Source: Tipula vernalis
Lineage: Eukaryota; Arthropoda; Insecta; Diptera; Tipulidae
Reading direction: 5' to 3'
Assembly (NCBI GenBank): GCA_958295665.1
Contig: OY282558.1
Location: 67,320,789 to 67,384,788 of the forward strand
Length of the DNA: 64,000 nucleotides
The notes beneath the pieces are model-generated. The model was given only the letters and a program-made list of their open reading frames with translations, was not told where the DNA came from and did not search any database. Every line of letters begins with the position of its first letter. Position 1 is the stretch's first letter. This document shows positions 1 through 9,205 of this stretch, in pieces. The translations under genes and the position numbers were made by a program.

Positions 1-325
1 GCATTGTTGATTTTCACATTGTTCCACGAATTGGGATATACCAGAATTCCAAAACATCGATTTAAAAAAATGTTGTGTTCGTCTTGACAGTCATACATTG
101 TTATCTATTCCTTCTAAAAGGTCGAAAAAAATGGCGAATCATATTTTGATTACTGTTCAGGGGGTGTCCAAATTTAAGAAAACCCGTGACATATTCTAAG
201 AACTTGTAGTAATCTCAGTTCGAATTTTTGTGTATTGTTTTAATTAATAATCTATAAAATGGCATACTAGGGGATACACTAACGTAATCAATATGTTATA
301 GTGGTGACCCCGACATAATCACCAA
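1..325 (+). other. Possible LTR remnant with BEL-type primer-binding site
   Basis: A TGGTGACCCCGACATAATC stretch starts near 303. It resembles the sequence that commonly follows the 5' LTR of insect BEL/Pao elements, where a tRNA primer anneals. A TATA-like tctataaaatgg lies near 249. I see no second LTR, and no gag reading frame follows, so this would be a solo or truncated end. The identification is from memory of the family and is weak. Confidence 0.35.
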
Positions 326-570
326 ATGCATGGTTCGTGTCGATAGAAGCTTAATTTAAATTAATCAAAATGTTAAAGAAAACAAAATTTTGGTGGGTAT
401 GTAGCAGTACCTCTAAGGTTTCCTTCTGGTTTTGAGTGAACCTCCCATCTATTAGAAAAATTGATAACCAAGGAATGATTGCTAATATATTCAACAAGCA
501 TTTTAAGTTTCCTAGTAAATCTAAGGAATAAATGGGTTGGGTACGTAATCCCCCATCTCAAAATGTCGTT

Positions 571-870
571 TACACAATCCCATATTCCAGAATCCCGTAT
601 TCTAAAATCGCTTTTTCTAAAATCCCGTATTCCAAAATTTGTATCGCAAAATCCGGTATTCTATAATCCCACATTATATCATGACACAACGGCTTAGGTT
701 AGGTTAGAAATTACGCGATCTTTAACCTAACCTAAGCCGATGTGTCCTGATAAAATACGGGATTATGGAATACGAGATTTTGGGATATGGAAGTTTATCC
801 TACGGGATTTTGGAATACAGGATTTTAGAATACGGGATTTTAGAATTAGGAATTCTGGAATACTCGATTT
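571..870. repeat. Palindromic miniature element with TTAGG-like centre
   Basis: Two arms (about 571-700 and 725-870) are inverted copies of each other. Both are built from a degenerate ~15 bp unit of the type GGGATTTTGGAATAC. The arms meet at a short spacer flanked by GGCTTAGGTTAGG and its complement. The structure would fold into a long hairpin typical of foldback or MITE elements. No coding frame is convincing. The short overlapping frames in both strands here are by-products of the repeat. Confidence 0.7.
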
Positions 871-1039
871 GGCCTTTTGGAATGTGGCATTACATACCCA
901 ACTCGAATCTATTAATAATAGAATTCTTGAAGGCTTCTTCCCCTGATTTTTCATGGTAGTGTTAGTTTGGAAATAATTGATTGTAGACCTATATATAATC
1001 GGTACTACCATCTGTATCTAAAATTTATGAGAGGGCAAT

Positions 1040-1330
1040 AGCACTTTGTCTGCTAAAAAATGCTTTTGATACAATAGAACACTACATTTTGCTATCGAAA
1101 CTAAATGGTTATGATTTCAATGGCAACTTAATTAATTATTTGAAAGATAGGCAACAATCTGTCATAATCAATTCCATTAAATCTAAAAGGTTAACCGTTT
1201 TTAGTGGAGTTTCCCAGGGCCCAGGGTGGTATTCCTTCTTTACATCAATGATATATTCGACCTAAAACTATACGGAACTATACAACTATTAGCAGATGAT
1301 GCTGTGTTAATTTACAGCTACAGCACCTCT
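1040..1330 (+). pseudogene. Non-LTR retrotransposon reverse transcriptase fragment
   Basis: The + strand encodes a short piece of a jockey/CR1-type reverse transcriptase. It shows an NAFDTIEHYILLSKL-like block, then GVSQG followed, after a frameshift near 1,222, by LLYINDIF and a LADDAVLIYS block. That last block is the catalytic (F)ADD motif of RT. Only about 95 residues remain of a protein that is normally near 900. Both ends are missing and the frame is broken, so it is a dead fragment. The clade (jockey, CR1 or similar) cannot be settled from this piece. Confidence 0.75.
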
Positions 1331-1474
1331 AGCGAATTATTGAAATACTTATGAATTATTGAAATTGGCACCCGAATCCATAGATGTTAATGGTAAAGCA
1401 ATTAAATATTAGGGAGCTCGCTATTCTACTAAATAAATCACTGAAATATCTATATGGTCGATCCAAGCGCTACC

Positions 1475-1740
1475 CAACGAATTTCATTATAATCGGCTAA
1501 GGAATAGCCAAGTTCATTCCTAATTGGCCATATTTCAGAACTTCTTTGGAAAATCATTTCCAAAGCACAAGTCAAATTTCATCTTAATCAGTTAAGGAAT
1601 AACCAAGTTTCATGCTACTTGCGTTTATTCCGGAACTTCATCCAAAAACCATGGAGTTTCATCGCAACCGGTTAAGATATAGCCAAGTTCCTTCCTAATT
1701 GGTCGAAATCCAAAAATTCACCTGATGGTGATTCATTTTT
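1475..1740 (-). repeat. ~105 bp dispersed satellite, about 2.3 copies
   Basis: Repeated blocks of the type 'rttaaggaatagccaagttc ... ggccatattccagaactt' occur here in reverse orientation. The same family recurs at 11,860-12,740 and inside the hAT-like element at 20,817-22,323. Copies are diverged. Confidence 0.7.
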
Positions 1741-2020
1741 CTCCAACCGCTCTTTAGTATATAGATTGGGAGGGAGCGATATTTTTTTAACTTTTATGCT
1801 CTCTCTTTCTAGAGCGATGTTAAAAATGGAAATTTAAATCATTTTGAAAGAACGAAATACTTTTTTAAAGTGTTTATCAATAGAGGAAGGATATTTTTTT
1901 GCTTTTTTAGACTCAGGGACTTTCAAAACGTCGAGAGAACTGGTTTTGGACCAACCAAATTTTTGATCATTTTTGACAGGATTTCAATACTTTGGTCTTA
2001 TTAGACCGAAGTAATTAAAA
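1740..2020. repeat. Dispersed repeats: GAGCGATATTTTT family and a paired ~90 bp block
   Basis: 1,745-1,870 carries the gagcgat-rich sequence also seen at both ends of the hAT-like element (20,817-22,323), so it is probably an end fragment of a related copy. 1,910-2,015 (ctcagggactttcaaaacgt through accgaagtaa) recurs inverted at 11,165-11,260. Confidence 0.55.
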
Positions 2021-2024
2021 AAAA

Positions 2025-3240
2025 TTAGCAAGCCTTTTCAGGTGGTAAACTTTCTTTTAAATCGCATTTAAAACCGATTACGAGATATATTTCAAGGAAA
2101 TTTCTTAAGAAGCTTTGGGGTCTGAAGTTAAAGTTTACTAATATTCGTATAGGAACTCGACTAATATTGAAATCGTTAAAACATAAAGTCAGTATGGACG
2201 ATTTTTTTCGGCCTCGATGAACATACATAACTTTCTCAATGAGGGTTCTATTCATATGTCCATCAAATCTATTTTACTCAGACGTCTAGGTACTTATTGG
2301 TAATTTATTGGCAGCAAGTTTGCCGATAAATGTGGAATGTGCAAAATAAGTTAATTTGCAATTTTAATTATGTTCGGTTAGATGCAACTCCCAGTCATCT
2401 TTCTGTTTTGTGCAACACGACAAAAAGCTATTAATAGAGAATGTTGGATAAGAATACTAAAAATGGAAATTAGAGAAAGCGAATCAAAATCAATAATTTT
2501 GAATAATTGGCTTGTTGTGCTTGTTACAAACTAAATTGTATTTTGGGGAATAATTGAACGCGCCAGTATTATAGTATATCAGGTTATGTGGTGTAAGTTA
2601 ATAAATCTTACATGATGTTAAAATTTTACGTATATAAAACGTGTGTTAATTAGAAAACGTAAAATAAATTCAAATTTATTACAAAATTTCACCATAGGTA
2701 GATAAACAATCAAAATCACACAGTACGTGGCCAACCAATTTGTTCCATATATTTTGACATTTTAATTGGCATTTTTAAATTATTAACATTAAGTATGTTA
2801 AAATTGAAATATTCGTGTAAATATTATTCTCAATTTTAACGGAATTTACGAGTTTACATTTTACGAGTTCATAAAATAATTGATATAAACTTCCGATTTG
2901 TTGAATATCAACATATTTCCAATCTTATATACTTATGCCATCTCAATAAATCATCAGAATACACTTAATATTTTATTCAGTACATAAGTTGTTGTCAAAA
3001 TACAAAAAAAAAATGTTTAAACAATTTAGTCATGAGCTAATCATATCTAATTTCATGAGCATGCAGAAGCTATATGCTTTGAATCATGATTAATAATATT
3101 GGAAAACCCATTAAATGTTATATTAGTAATAAATAACCAAAAAAAAAATTCTGTACAATCCAATGAATAATCAATAAGATTACATAATCGAAAATGTAAT
3201 TTATAGATTTAGTTGAAACATTTATTTTTAAATTAATTAT
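2025..3240. other. AT-rich stretch with no recognised feature
   Basis: I see no supported gene, clear inverted repeat or tandem array. The few short open frames look random. Confidence 0.5.
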
Positions 3241-3960
3241 TCATACATAATATGCGTAGCAGTGGTGTCGAAAAATTGTACGTTCGGATACGTTCGGATT
3301 TAGTTGCGTGTGTTTCCGTTTAATATTTGCACCAATTCTGGGCTCGGAGGTCAAATGATCAACCGTAGCGCACTGGAAAAGCCACAAGTTCAAAGAAGAC
3401 AAAAATTTAGATTTTAAATTCAAGCACCGTGTACCTCTGGGAAGATTGTTAAAAATTTTAGGAACCGTACGAAAATACATTGTATTCTTTCGAATAGTGT
3501 ATATATATTTCAGTGGCAGCAAATTACTAAATTTGAATAATGGCCAAGACTAGCACAATTTATTCTTAAAATGCATCAACCTAGGTATCTCATATGGTAC
3601 GTAACGCCCCAGCAGCAAGTACCAAAGCGCAATCTGGTTTCAATTCAAGAATGTTGTGAATTATTTAGGTCAGACATATGGTATGTATGATATTTCCAGT
3701 CCAAACGGCTATCTACGTTTAACCCCAAACATTTAATGTTAATGGTCAAACAATTAGCAAGGTAATTACCACTCTCAGAGCAACGACGGTCATGATAAAT
3801 TATGTCTCCATTGAAGGAACGCAACTCATTCAAATTAAACAATTTCATTTTAATTTTATGACAATATTGGCAACCTAAAAAATACTTTTGGATGAAGCCG
3901 TGTCTTAACAAATTTAGTCGCGCTGCTTTGGACTCCCTAGAAAAGTTGGTCCCTTGATAA
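3241..3960 (-). pseudogene. Non-LTR retrotransposon ORF2 3' fragment
   Basis: The reverse strand carries, in separate frames, a KCLGLNVDSRLDWKYH block (the conserved 'ylGl.iD..l.W..Hi' region downstream of RT in jockey/CR1/I elements) and then TVPKIFNNLPR. The latter is the typical 'yNxLP' segment near the C-terminus of ORF2. Between them is broken coding sequence around 3,540-3,640. Only the last third or so of an ORF2 is left, with stops and frameshifts. No poly(A) tail is evident at the 3,241 end. It may be unrelated to the + strand RT piece at 1,040 because the orientations differ. Confidence 0.6.
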
Positions 3961-4078
3961 AATGGAGGACATTTTTATGATTGTGAATTTTATGTTTCTG
4001 GCACATAATCTAAATCGTTTACACGTCGATCATACCAGTTATTTTATTTGCTGAGAAAATAAAGTAGGCTTAAGACCC

Positions 4079-4384
4079 CACAGTGGTCTGGAAAGGCAGT
4101 AAATTTTGGCCACCATGACCCGCCGGGCAATAGACAAATTATGTTCCTTGGACTTTGAGAACTTCGAAAATTACCCCCCCCTTCCCCCCTCCCGAAATCG
4201 CCGCTTATCCTTTTATACTCTATTCCAAACTTTTTGCGTGTTGAGAAAATGCGAAAATTCAATAATTTCGGGAATTAAAAGCGCGCAGAAATTTCCGCGT
4301 GTGCGTATCCGGGAGTGACATTAACGGGTATACACTCAAGTCTCTAAGTACGGGGACTCGTCCTACATGTATGTATGTGAGTGA
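4079..4384 (+). repeat. Left terminal inverted repeat of RAG1-like transposon
   Basis: Starts CACAGTGGTCTGG and pairs with 8,130-8,432. Contains a C-rich run near 4,177-4,193 that could form a G-quadruplex on the other strand, then a GTATACACTCAAG block and a TGTATGTATGTGAG tail. Differences from the partner arm are scattered substitutions and small indels. Confidence 0.9.
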
Positions 4385-4750
4385 ACGTCTGTGTGTGGGT
4401 GTGATTGTGTGTACGAACCATTCATGCGCTTTCAGATAGAATTCATGAGGTCACACTGTATTTTTATGATAGTTTGTTTCATGAAGGCGTGTGTATGTGT
4501 GTGTGAGCGCTCAAATCGAGTTTTCACGACAAAAACAATTTTCGCGTTTTCCAAGTCAGTCAAATTGCACCGTTTTGTTTTTGCACCTTATGGTCGGAAA
4601 ATTGTTTTAAGTGAGAGAACATTGGAGTATTTTCGAATAACGCCATGTCGCGAGGAGCAGATACAAAATCGTATAAATGTGAATTTTCGATTGTCCGATC
4701 CTCGATTTCCGACTAGTATCTGTGAGAACTCAAGCCGATCATTCAAAATC

Positions 4751-5200
4751 ATGCCCAACTACGAAGATATTATTTTGCTGAAAAATACAAGGTACGGTGG
4801 TGAATCAAGTGTTGTTTCTTGTGAATGTTATATATGCCAAACTGCACATTGTAAAGGTGACAAAAAAAGAAGGATAGGTGTACCAATAATATCACGTTTA
4901 AAAATAACATCTAAAAATGGCATTTATGCTCAAAAATCTCCTGAAGCAACTGAAACTAAAGTGATGCGTGCGCCGGTAGAAAAATCCGGTTCGACTTTTA
5001 AAATTTGTAATATTTGCTTCCAACTTACTGGTAGAGGCATCAGACATGTGTGCTCAAAAAGTAAGCCCGCTCGTAAGAGAGTTAATATTGAAAAGTTTGT
5101 TGAGACTCTTCCTGCAACACAACTAGAACAGTTTTGTACGTCAATGGTGTCCAAAAAAATGCAGGCCACCGATAATAAGACCATGGTAGCAGAGATCTGA
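4751..5200 (+). pseudogene. RAG1-N-terminus-like zinc-binding part of the transposase
   Basis: The frame is open from 4,391, but the first 120 codons are low complexity, so I place the start at the ATG at 4,751 (150 codons to the stop at 5,198). Residues 26-33 read CYICQTAH followed by a lysine/arginine-rich stretch. This closely resembles the C-x-I-C-x-T-A-H motif in the N-terminal region of vertebrate RAG1, a motif I recall being noted in the molluscan N-RAG-TP transposon. Residues 83-101 form a second cluster (FKICNICF ... GIRHVC), a likely zinc ribbon. The family role is DNA and partner binding ahead of the recombinase core. After the stop, coding similarity resumes in other frames (5,260-5,400), so this part was once continuous with the downstream core. 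Confidence 0.65.
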
Positions 5201-5261
5201 ACAAGCAAGGAATAAACGCCCAATTTTAATCTGATAATTTATTTGATTTTCAAGTTCAGTC

Positions 5262-6264
5262 AGGTACTTCTGGTAGACAGATGAAAAAATTATGCACTTT
5301 CATTAGAAAGAATATCGGTCGAAAATCGGTTCCTAGCAATTATTTAGCAGAAGCGTCAAAAAATCCAAGGCATTAGATGACGTATATAAAAGTACTATTT
5401 TGAGTTTCGAAGTCGATAAAAATATAAATAAACAAGAAAGACCAGTAGTGTGGACCGATGCCGGAGAAATATTAGAGTGTGTTTTAGTAAGAAGAAATTT
5501 AATTGGCAATTACGTTATTAAAGTTATGGGGGGTCAAGGCTTCTTCAAGATTTGTATCACTATTCTTCCAGAAGATTATCTATGTATAGATTCAGATGAT
5601 GGTTCCAAAAAAACCAAAATTAGACTCAAACAACAATGAAGGGAAGTTAACAAGAATTCATAAGTTTATAATGTTGGGTATCGTCCTCCTAATCAGTGAA
5701 ACTTATGATAACGTGAAAATTTTATTTGATTTGATTAGAATAAATTCTATTCCATTCAAATTCTTGTCAGATGTCAAGTTTCTAGTAAACGGTCAACAAA
5801 CGGCTACATCGAGCTTTCCTTGCCCATATTGTTTCGTGCGTCTTCAAGATCTCAGGAGCCGAAAAGAACTAGATATTGGGAAATTAAACAATGAGCGTGA
5901 ATTAGACTTAACCGATGTTTCATACTCATTAGAGCAAGATGTTTATAGACTGAAAACTTACGGAGATTTAGAATCAGACTACCAGAAATTCGTTTCACTT
6001 GGCAGTATTAAAAATCAGGCCTCAAGGAGTAATAGTACAATAAATAAGCCGCTTTTTACCAAAGAATCGAGTGTTTCTGTCTTGGAAAAGTGCGTTGTCC
6101 CAGAGCTTCACATTCTACAAGGGTTTGTAAATCACTTGTTCTGGGACGGGCTCGTACCTTTGCTAGGCAGGGATAAGGCCATATTATGGCCTCAGGGGCT
6201 CAAGTTGATATCCAAAAATTATCACCGAGAAGTTTTTGAAGGGAACGCCTGTAGGAAGCTTCTT
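5262..6264 (+). pseudogene. RAG1/Transib-like DDE core, left copy, cut by Penelope-like insert
   Basis: Coding sequence runs through three frames. The first stretch (5,262-5,350) is followed by a frameshift near 5,350, a frame to 5,639, and a frame from about 5,600 that ends at the insert. The block VMGGQGFFKICITI (5,523-5,564) sits where the first catalytic Asp would be, in an expected DGG-type motif, but shows Met at 5,526-5,528. The second acidic residue is visible in PFKFLSDVKFL (Asp codon 5,770-5,772), matching the RAG1 context FKF...D-x-K-L-V. A zinc pair follows (CPYC), then VPELHILQGF. The copy ends abruptly at EGNACRKLL where the Penelope-like segment begins. The function inferred for an ancestral intact copy is DDE DNA cleavage and strand transfer. 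This copy cannot be active. Confidence 0.7.
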
Positions 6265-6886
6265 TTCGAGTCGATTTTTGGTTTTCCGATTTCTTTTATA
6301 TGTTCTGTAAACCTAACTTGAACATTTCTGCCAGTTTGTCCGATGTAGAATTTGGGGCAATCATTGCATGTATTCCTATAGATTCCGATGTCTATTGGTT
6401 TATTTATGTTTCATTGTTTGAGCCGATTCTCTAATTTGTTGTTTGTTTTAAATGCCATCGTGTATCCGTATTTTTTAAAAACCTTCGTTATATTGTTGTT
6501 TATGTTATTATTGTACTCTATAGTGATGTATTTCTCTGTTTGTTCATTTTGCTTGTTTAACGTGGTCATCGTATTCTGTTGTTTCTTCCAAATGTAGCTA
6601 TTGTTCATTTTACCAATTAAATCCGTGTTATAACCGTTTTTTATTGCTATGTGTTTAATGACTTTTAGTTCTTCCGTATAGTCCTGATTGTTCATCGGAA
6701 TCGTGTTTAGTCTATTTATTAAAAAGTTGATCGTTACCATCTTATGTTGGTATGGGTGGTTAGATGATTAGATGCACTTGACCACAGAAAAAACACACTC
6801 ACACACCCACACACTCTGTTTTTTATCTTAAACACACACCAGATGGTATAAACAAAAAAGAAGGGCGGTACCACCCCTTTAAGAAG
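6264..6886 (-). mobile_element. Penelope-like element segment inside the transposase gene
   Basis: This 623 bp segment matches 9,600-10,222 at a constant offset of 3,336 and is essentially identical. On the reverse strand it encodes the C-terminal tail of a Penelope RT (HPYQHKM at its start, then NFLINRLNTIPMN, 109 codons in 6,411-6,740). After one TGA it continues in the same frame into a GIY-YIG endonuclease start (GIYRN ... CNDCPKFYIGQTGR). It stops at both sides exactly where the duplicated transposase sequence begins. Confidence 0.85.
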
Positions 6887-6890
6887 TTTT

Positions 6891-7903
6891 TAATGTTGGG
6901 TATCGTCCTCCTAATCAGTGAAACTTATGATAACGTGAAAATTTTATTTGATTTGATTAGAATAAATTCTATTCCATTCAAATTCTTGTCAGATGTCAAG
7001 TTTCTAGTAAACGGTCAACAAACGGCTACATCGAGCTTTCCTTGCCCATATTGTTTCGTGCGTCTTCAAGATCTCAGGAGCCGAAAAGAACTAGATATTG
7101 GGAAATTAAACAATGAGCGTGAATTAGACTTAACCGATGTTTCATACTCATTAGAGCAAGATGTTTATAGACTGAAAACTTACGGAGATTTAGAATCAGA
7201 CTACCAGAAATTCGTTTCACTTGGCAGTATTAAAAATCAGGCCTCAAGGAGTAATAGTACAATAAATAAGCCGCTTTTTACCAAAGAATCGAGTGTTTCT
7301 GTCTTGGAAAAGTGCGTTGTCCCAGAGCTTCACATTCTACAAGGGTTTGTAAATCACTTGTTCTGGGACGGGCTCGTACCTTTGCTAGGCAGGGATAAGG
7401 CCATATTATGGCCTCAGGGGCTCAAGTTGATATCCAAAAATTATCACCGAGAAGTTTTTGAAGGGAACGCCTGTAGGAAGCTTCTTAAGGAACCAGAAAA
7501 ATTGTTCTATAAAGAAATTAGTGGAGCAGTCGGTGGTGAATTAATCATGATACCCTACGTTTCTGCTTTCCAAGCTATGAACAAAATTGTAGAAGCTTGT
7601 TCCAGTATCAGGAGAAATTAAGAAAATTTGTCAAAATATATAGATGAATTGAGAAAAGCGGTCCTGGCAACTGTAATAAGTGAGATCTTGAAGATCCACG
7701 TAGCGATTCGCTATATAGAAGAAAAACTTAATTTTCTAAGGGAAGGCCACGGATTCGGTCTCTGGTCCGAGCAAGCGGGCGAGTCAGTTCATCACGAATT
7801 TTGGAAATTCTGGAATCGATGGAAGATCAACAATATTTTGGACCCACAATACTCCCGGAGATTGAGATCAGCAGTGGTAGAGTTTTCCTCAAAACACATT
7901 TAA
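6891..7903 (+). pseudogene. RAG1/Transib-like DDE core, right copy with C-terminus
   Basis: 6,891-7,486 repeats 5,669-6,264 at a constant offset of 1,222, then the gene continues to its natural end. Visible motifs are Asp in FLSDVK (6,992-6,994, second catalytic acidic residue), CPYC, and EGNACRKLLKEPE (like RAG1 GNFARKLMTKE). A histidine-bearing helix (KIHVAIRYIEEK) follows, then GLWSEQAGESVHHEF, where Glu 7,781-7,783 lines up with the RAG1 catalytic Glu in WASEGNESGN. One in-frame TAA (7,619-7,621) separates the last 91 codons. The region before the second Asp is supplied only by the left copy, so neither copy is a complete gene. Assignment to the RAG1/Transib group rests on motif order and spacing read by eye. 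Confidence 0.75.
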
Positions 7904-8129
7904 TTCGTAAGAGGCTTCGTTATATTATTCAATAATATAATGATCTTTGTACTAACTCCAATCTGTTACAGGACTAGGAAGCTACTGTACCCTGTTAATT
8001 TGTGCAACAGGAAGATGAATATATATTTCTACATTTATACTCATTTCAAGTGTTTGAATAATTGAAATTGATGGTTACTTGCATTTGTGTCATATATATC
8101 TCATGAATTATAAAAATAAACTAATTTTA
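7904..8129. other. Non-coding 3' region of the RAG1-like transposon
   Basis: AT-rich sequence between the transposase stop (TAA at 7,901-7,903) and the right inverted repeat. No frame or repeat is recognised. It may include the transcript end, but no clear signal stands out. Confidence 0.5.
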
Positions 8130-8432
8130 CTCACACACATACATGTAGGACGAGTCCCCGTACCTAGAGGCTTGAGTGTATACCCGTTAATGTCACTCCC
8201 GGACACGCACACGTGAAAATTTCTGCGCGCTTTAAATTCCCGAAATCATTGAATTTTCGCATTTTCTCAGCACGCAAAAAGTATGGAAAAAAGTAAAAAA
8301 GGATCAGCGGCGATTTCGGGGGAGGAGGGGGGGGGGTAATTTTCGAAGTTCTCAAGGTCCAAGGAACATAATTTGTCTATTGCCCGGGCGGGTCATAGTG
8401 GCCAAACTTTACTGCCCTTCCAGACCACTGTG
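8130..8432 (-). repeat. Right terminal inverted repeat of RAG1-like transposon
   Basis: Inverted copy of 4,079-4,384, ending ...CCAGACCACTGTG. It contains the G-rich partner of the left arm's C run (8,319-8,336). The next base but one begins a separate palindromic MITE. Confidence 0.9.
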
Positions 8433-8433
8433 C

Positions 8434-8729
8434 CTGGTGCGGAATCATGAAATCCGTACGGTAAATTTTAACGGGAGTAAACGATATGGAAAATTTAGAA
8501 TAAATGCAAAAAATGGTCAAAGTTACCTAAGTTGTTTTATATGAAATTTCAAATAAATGAAAGTTTATCGACAAATATTTCATACCAATCAGAAATTTGA
8601 CGGTAAACCTTTGCAATTTGATACAAAATAACTTGGGTAACTTTGATCATTTTTTGAATTTATTCTAAATTTTCCATATCGTTTACTACCGTTAAAATTT
8701 ACCGTACGGATTTCAAAATTTCGCCCCTG
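8434..8729. repeat. Palindromic MITE abutting the transposon end
   Basis: Arms of about 120 bp (8,434-8,553 and 8,610-8,729) are inverted copies with shared core GAAATCCGTACGGTAAATTTTAACGG (given here only as a start-to-end description of 8,450-8,475). The ends read CTGGTGCGGAA and, inward from the other side, CAGGGGCGAAA, which is hAT-like in style. No matching target duplication is found. Non-coding and non-autonomous. Confidence 0.75.
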
Positions 8730-9205
8730 TATTTAAGTTTTATCGGTGTATAAAGCTATAACAGGCGCTTCGGTTGTTGCAGAAAAAAAACCATTAGCAA
8801 ATTAATAGCGTAGAAATCGATCATTATTCACTGATTATGCAATCATTAATCATTCAGTATTCATTAATTATTTACTGAATATTCAAACATCGCTTGTTAA
8901 TAATAAGAGAATACTATGAAAATACTGTATGAATAAGGTGAGTAAATGAATGAAGATTGAACAATCAGTGAATTTATCGTTCATCGTAAAGAGTGAATAA
9001 TGAATGAATAATGAAAAAATTCCGAGTGAACGTTGGATGATGAATAATAATTAATCATTATTCATCTGATTTAATAACGAGTGTGTCTAGATTTAATTTT
9101 TAAAAAAAGATTTTATATCATAAAACACAATATTTTGGTTTTGTCACTATCTTTACTGTGATATTTTTTTTATTTGAAAATGAAAATACGATCGTTTCGG
9201 ATGTT
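8730..9205. repeat. Degenerate ATTCA/TGAAT-rich DNA
   Basis: Dense short ATTCATT and TGAATAATG words without a strict period. Similar sequence resumes after the Penelope-like element (about 10,415-10,490), suggesting the element inserted into this tract. Confidence 0.5.

Larger units (their letters stand above)
4079..8432 (+). mobile_element. DNA transposon with RAG1/Transib-like transposase and CACAGTG ends
   Basis: The element is bounded by ~305 bp inverted repeats. Both outermost ends read CACAGTGGTCTGGAA inward. The first seven bases equal the consensus V(D)J recombination-signal heptamer, and Transib-family elements also start with CACWRTG-type ends. Inside, a + strand reading frame from 4,751 to 7,903 encodes RAG1-like segments. 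It is broken by frameshifts, a stop, and a Penelope-like segment at 6,264-6,886. The 5 bp flanks (GACCC and CCTGG) do not match. A 2 bp CC match exists, but a MITE abuts the right end, so the target duplication cannot be judged. No RAG2-like frame is seen. CMC-type elements (Chapaev, CACTA) are the main alternative assignment because they also have CAC ends. Confidence 0.8.

Noticed and set aside
680..745. Interstitial telomere array
   Set aside because: Only about two and a half TTAGG-type words per side, inside a palindrome; too short to be telomeric.
4079..4130. A nonamer (ACAAAAACC-like) at 12 or 23 bp from the CACAGTG heptamer
   Set aside because: No such element is visible at either spacing; only the heptamer matches a recombination signal.
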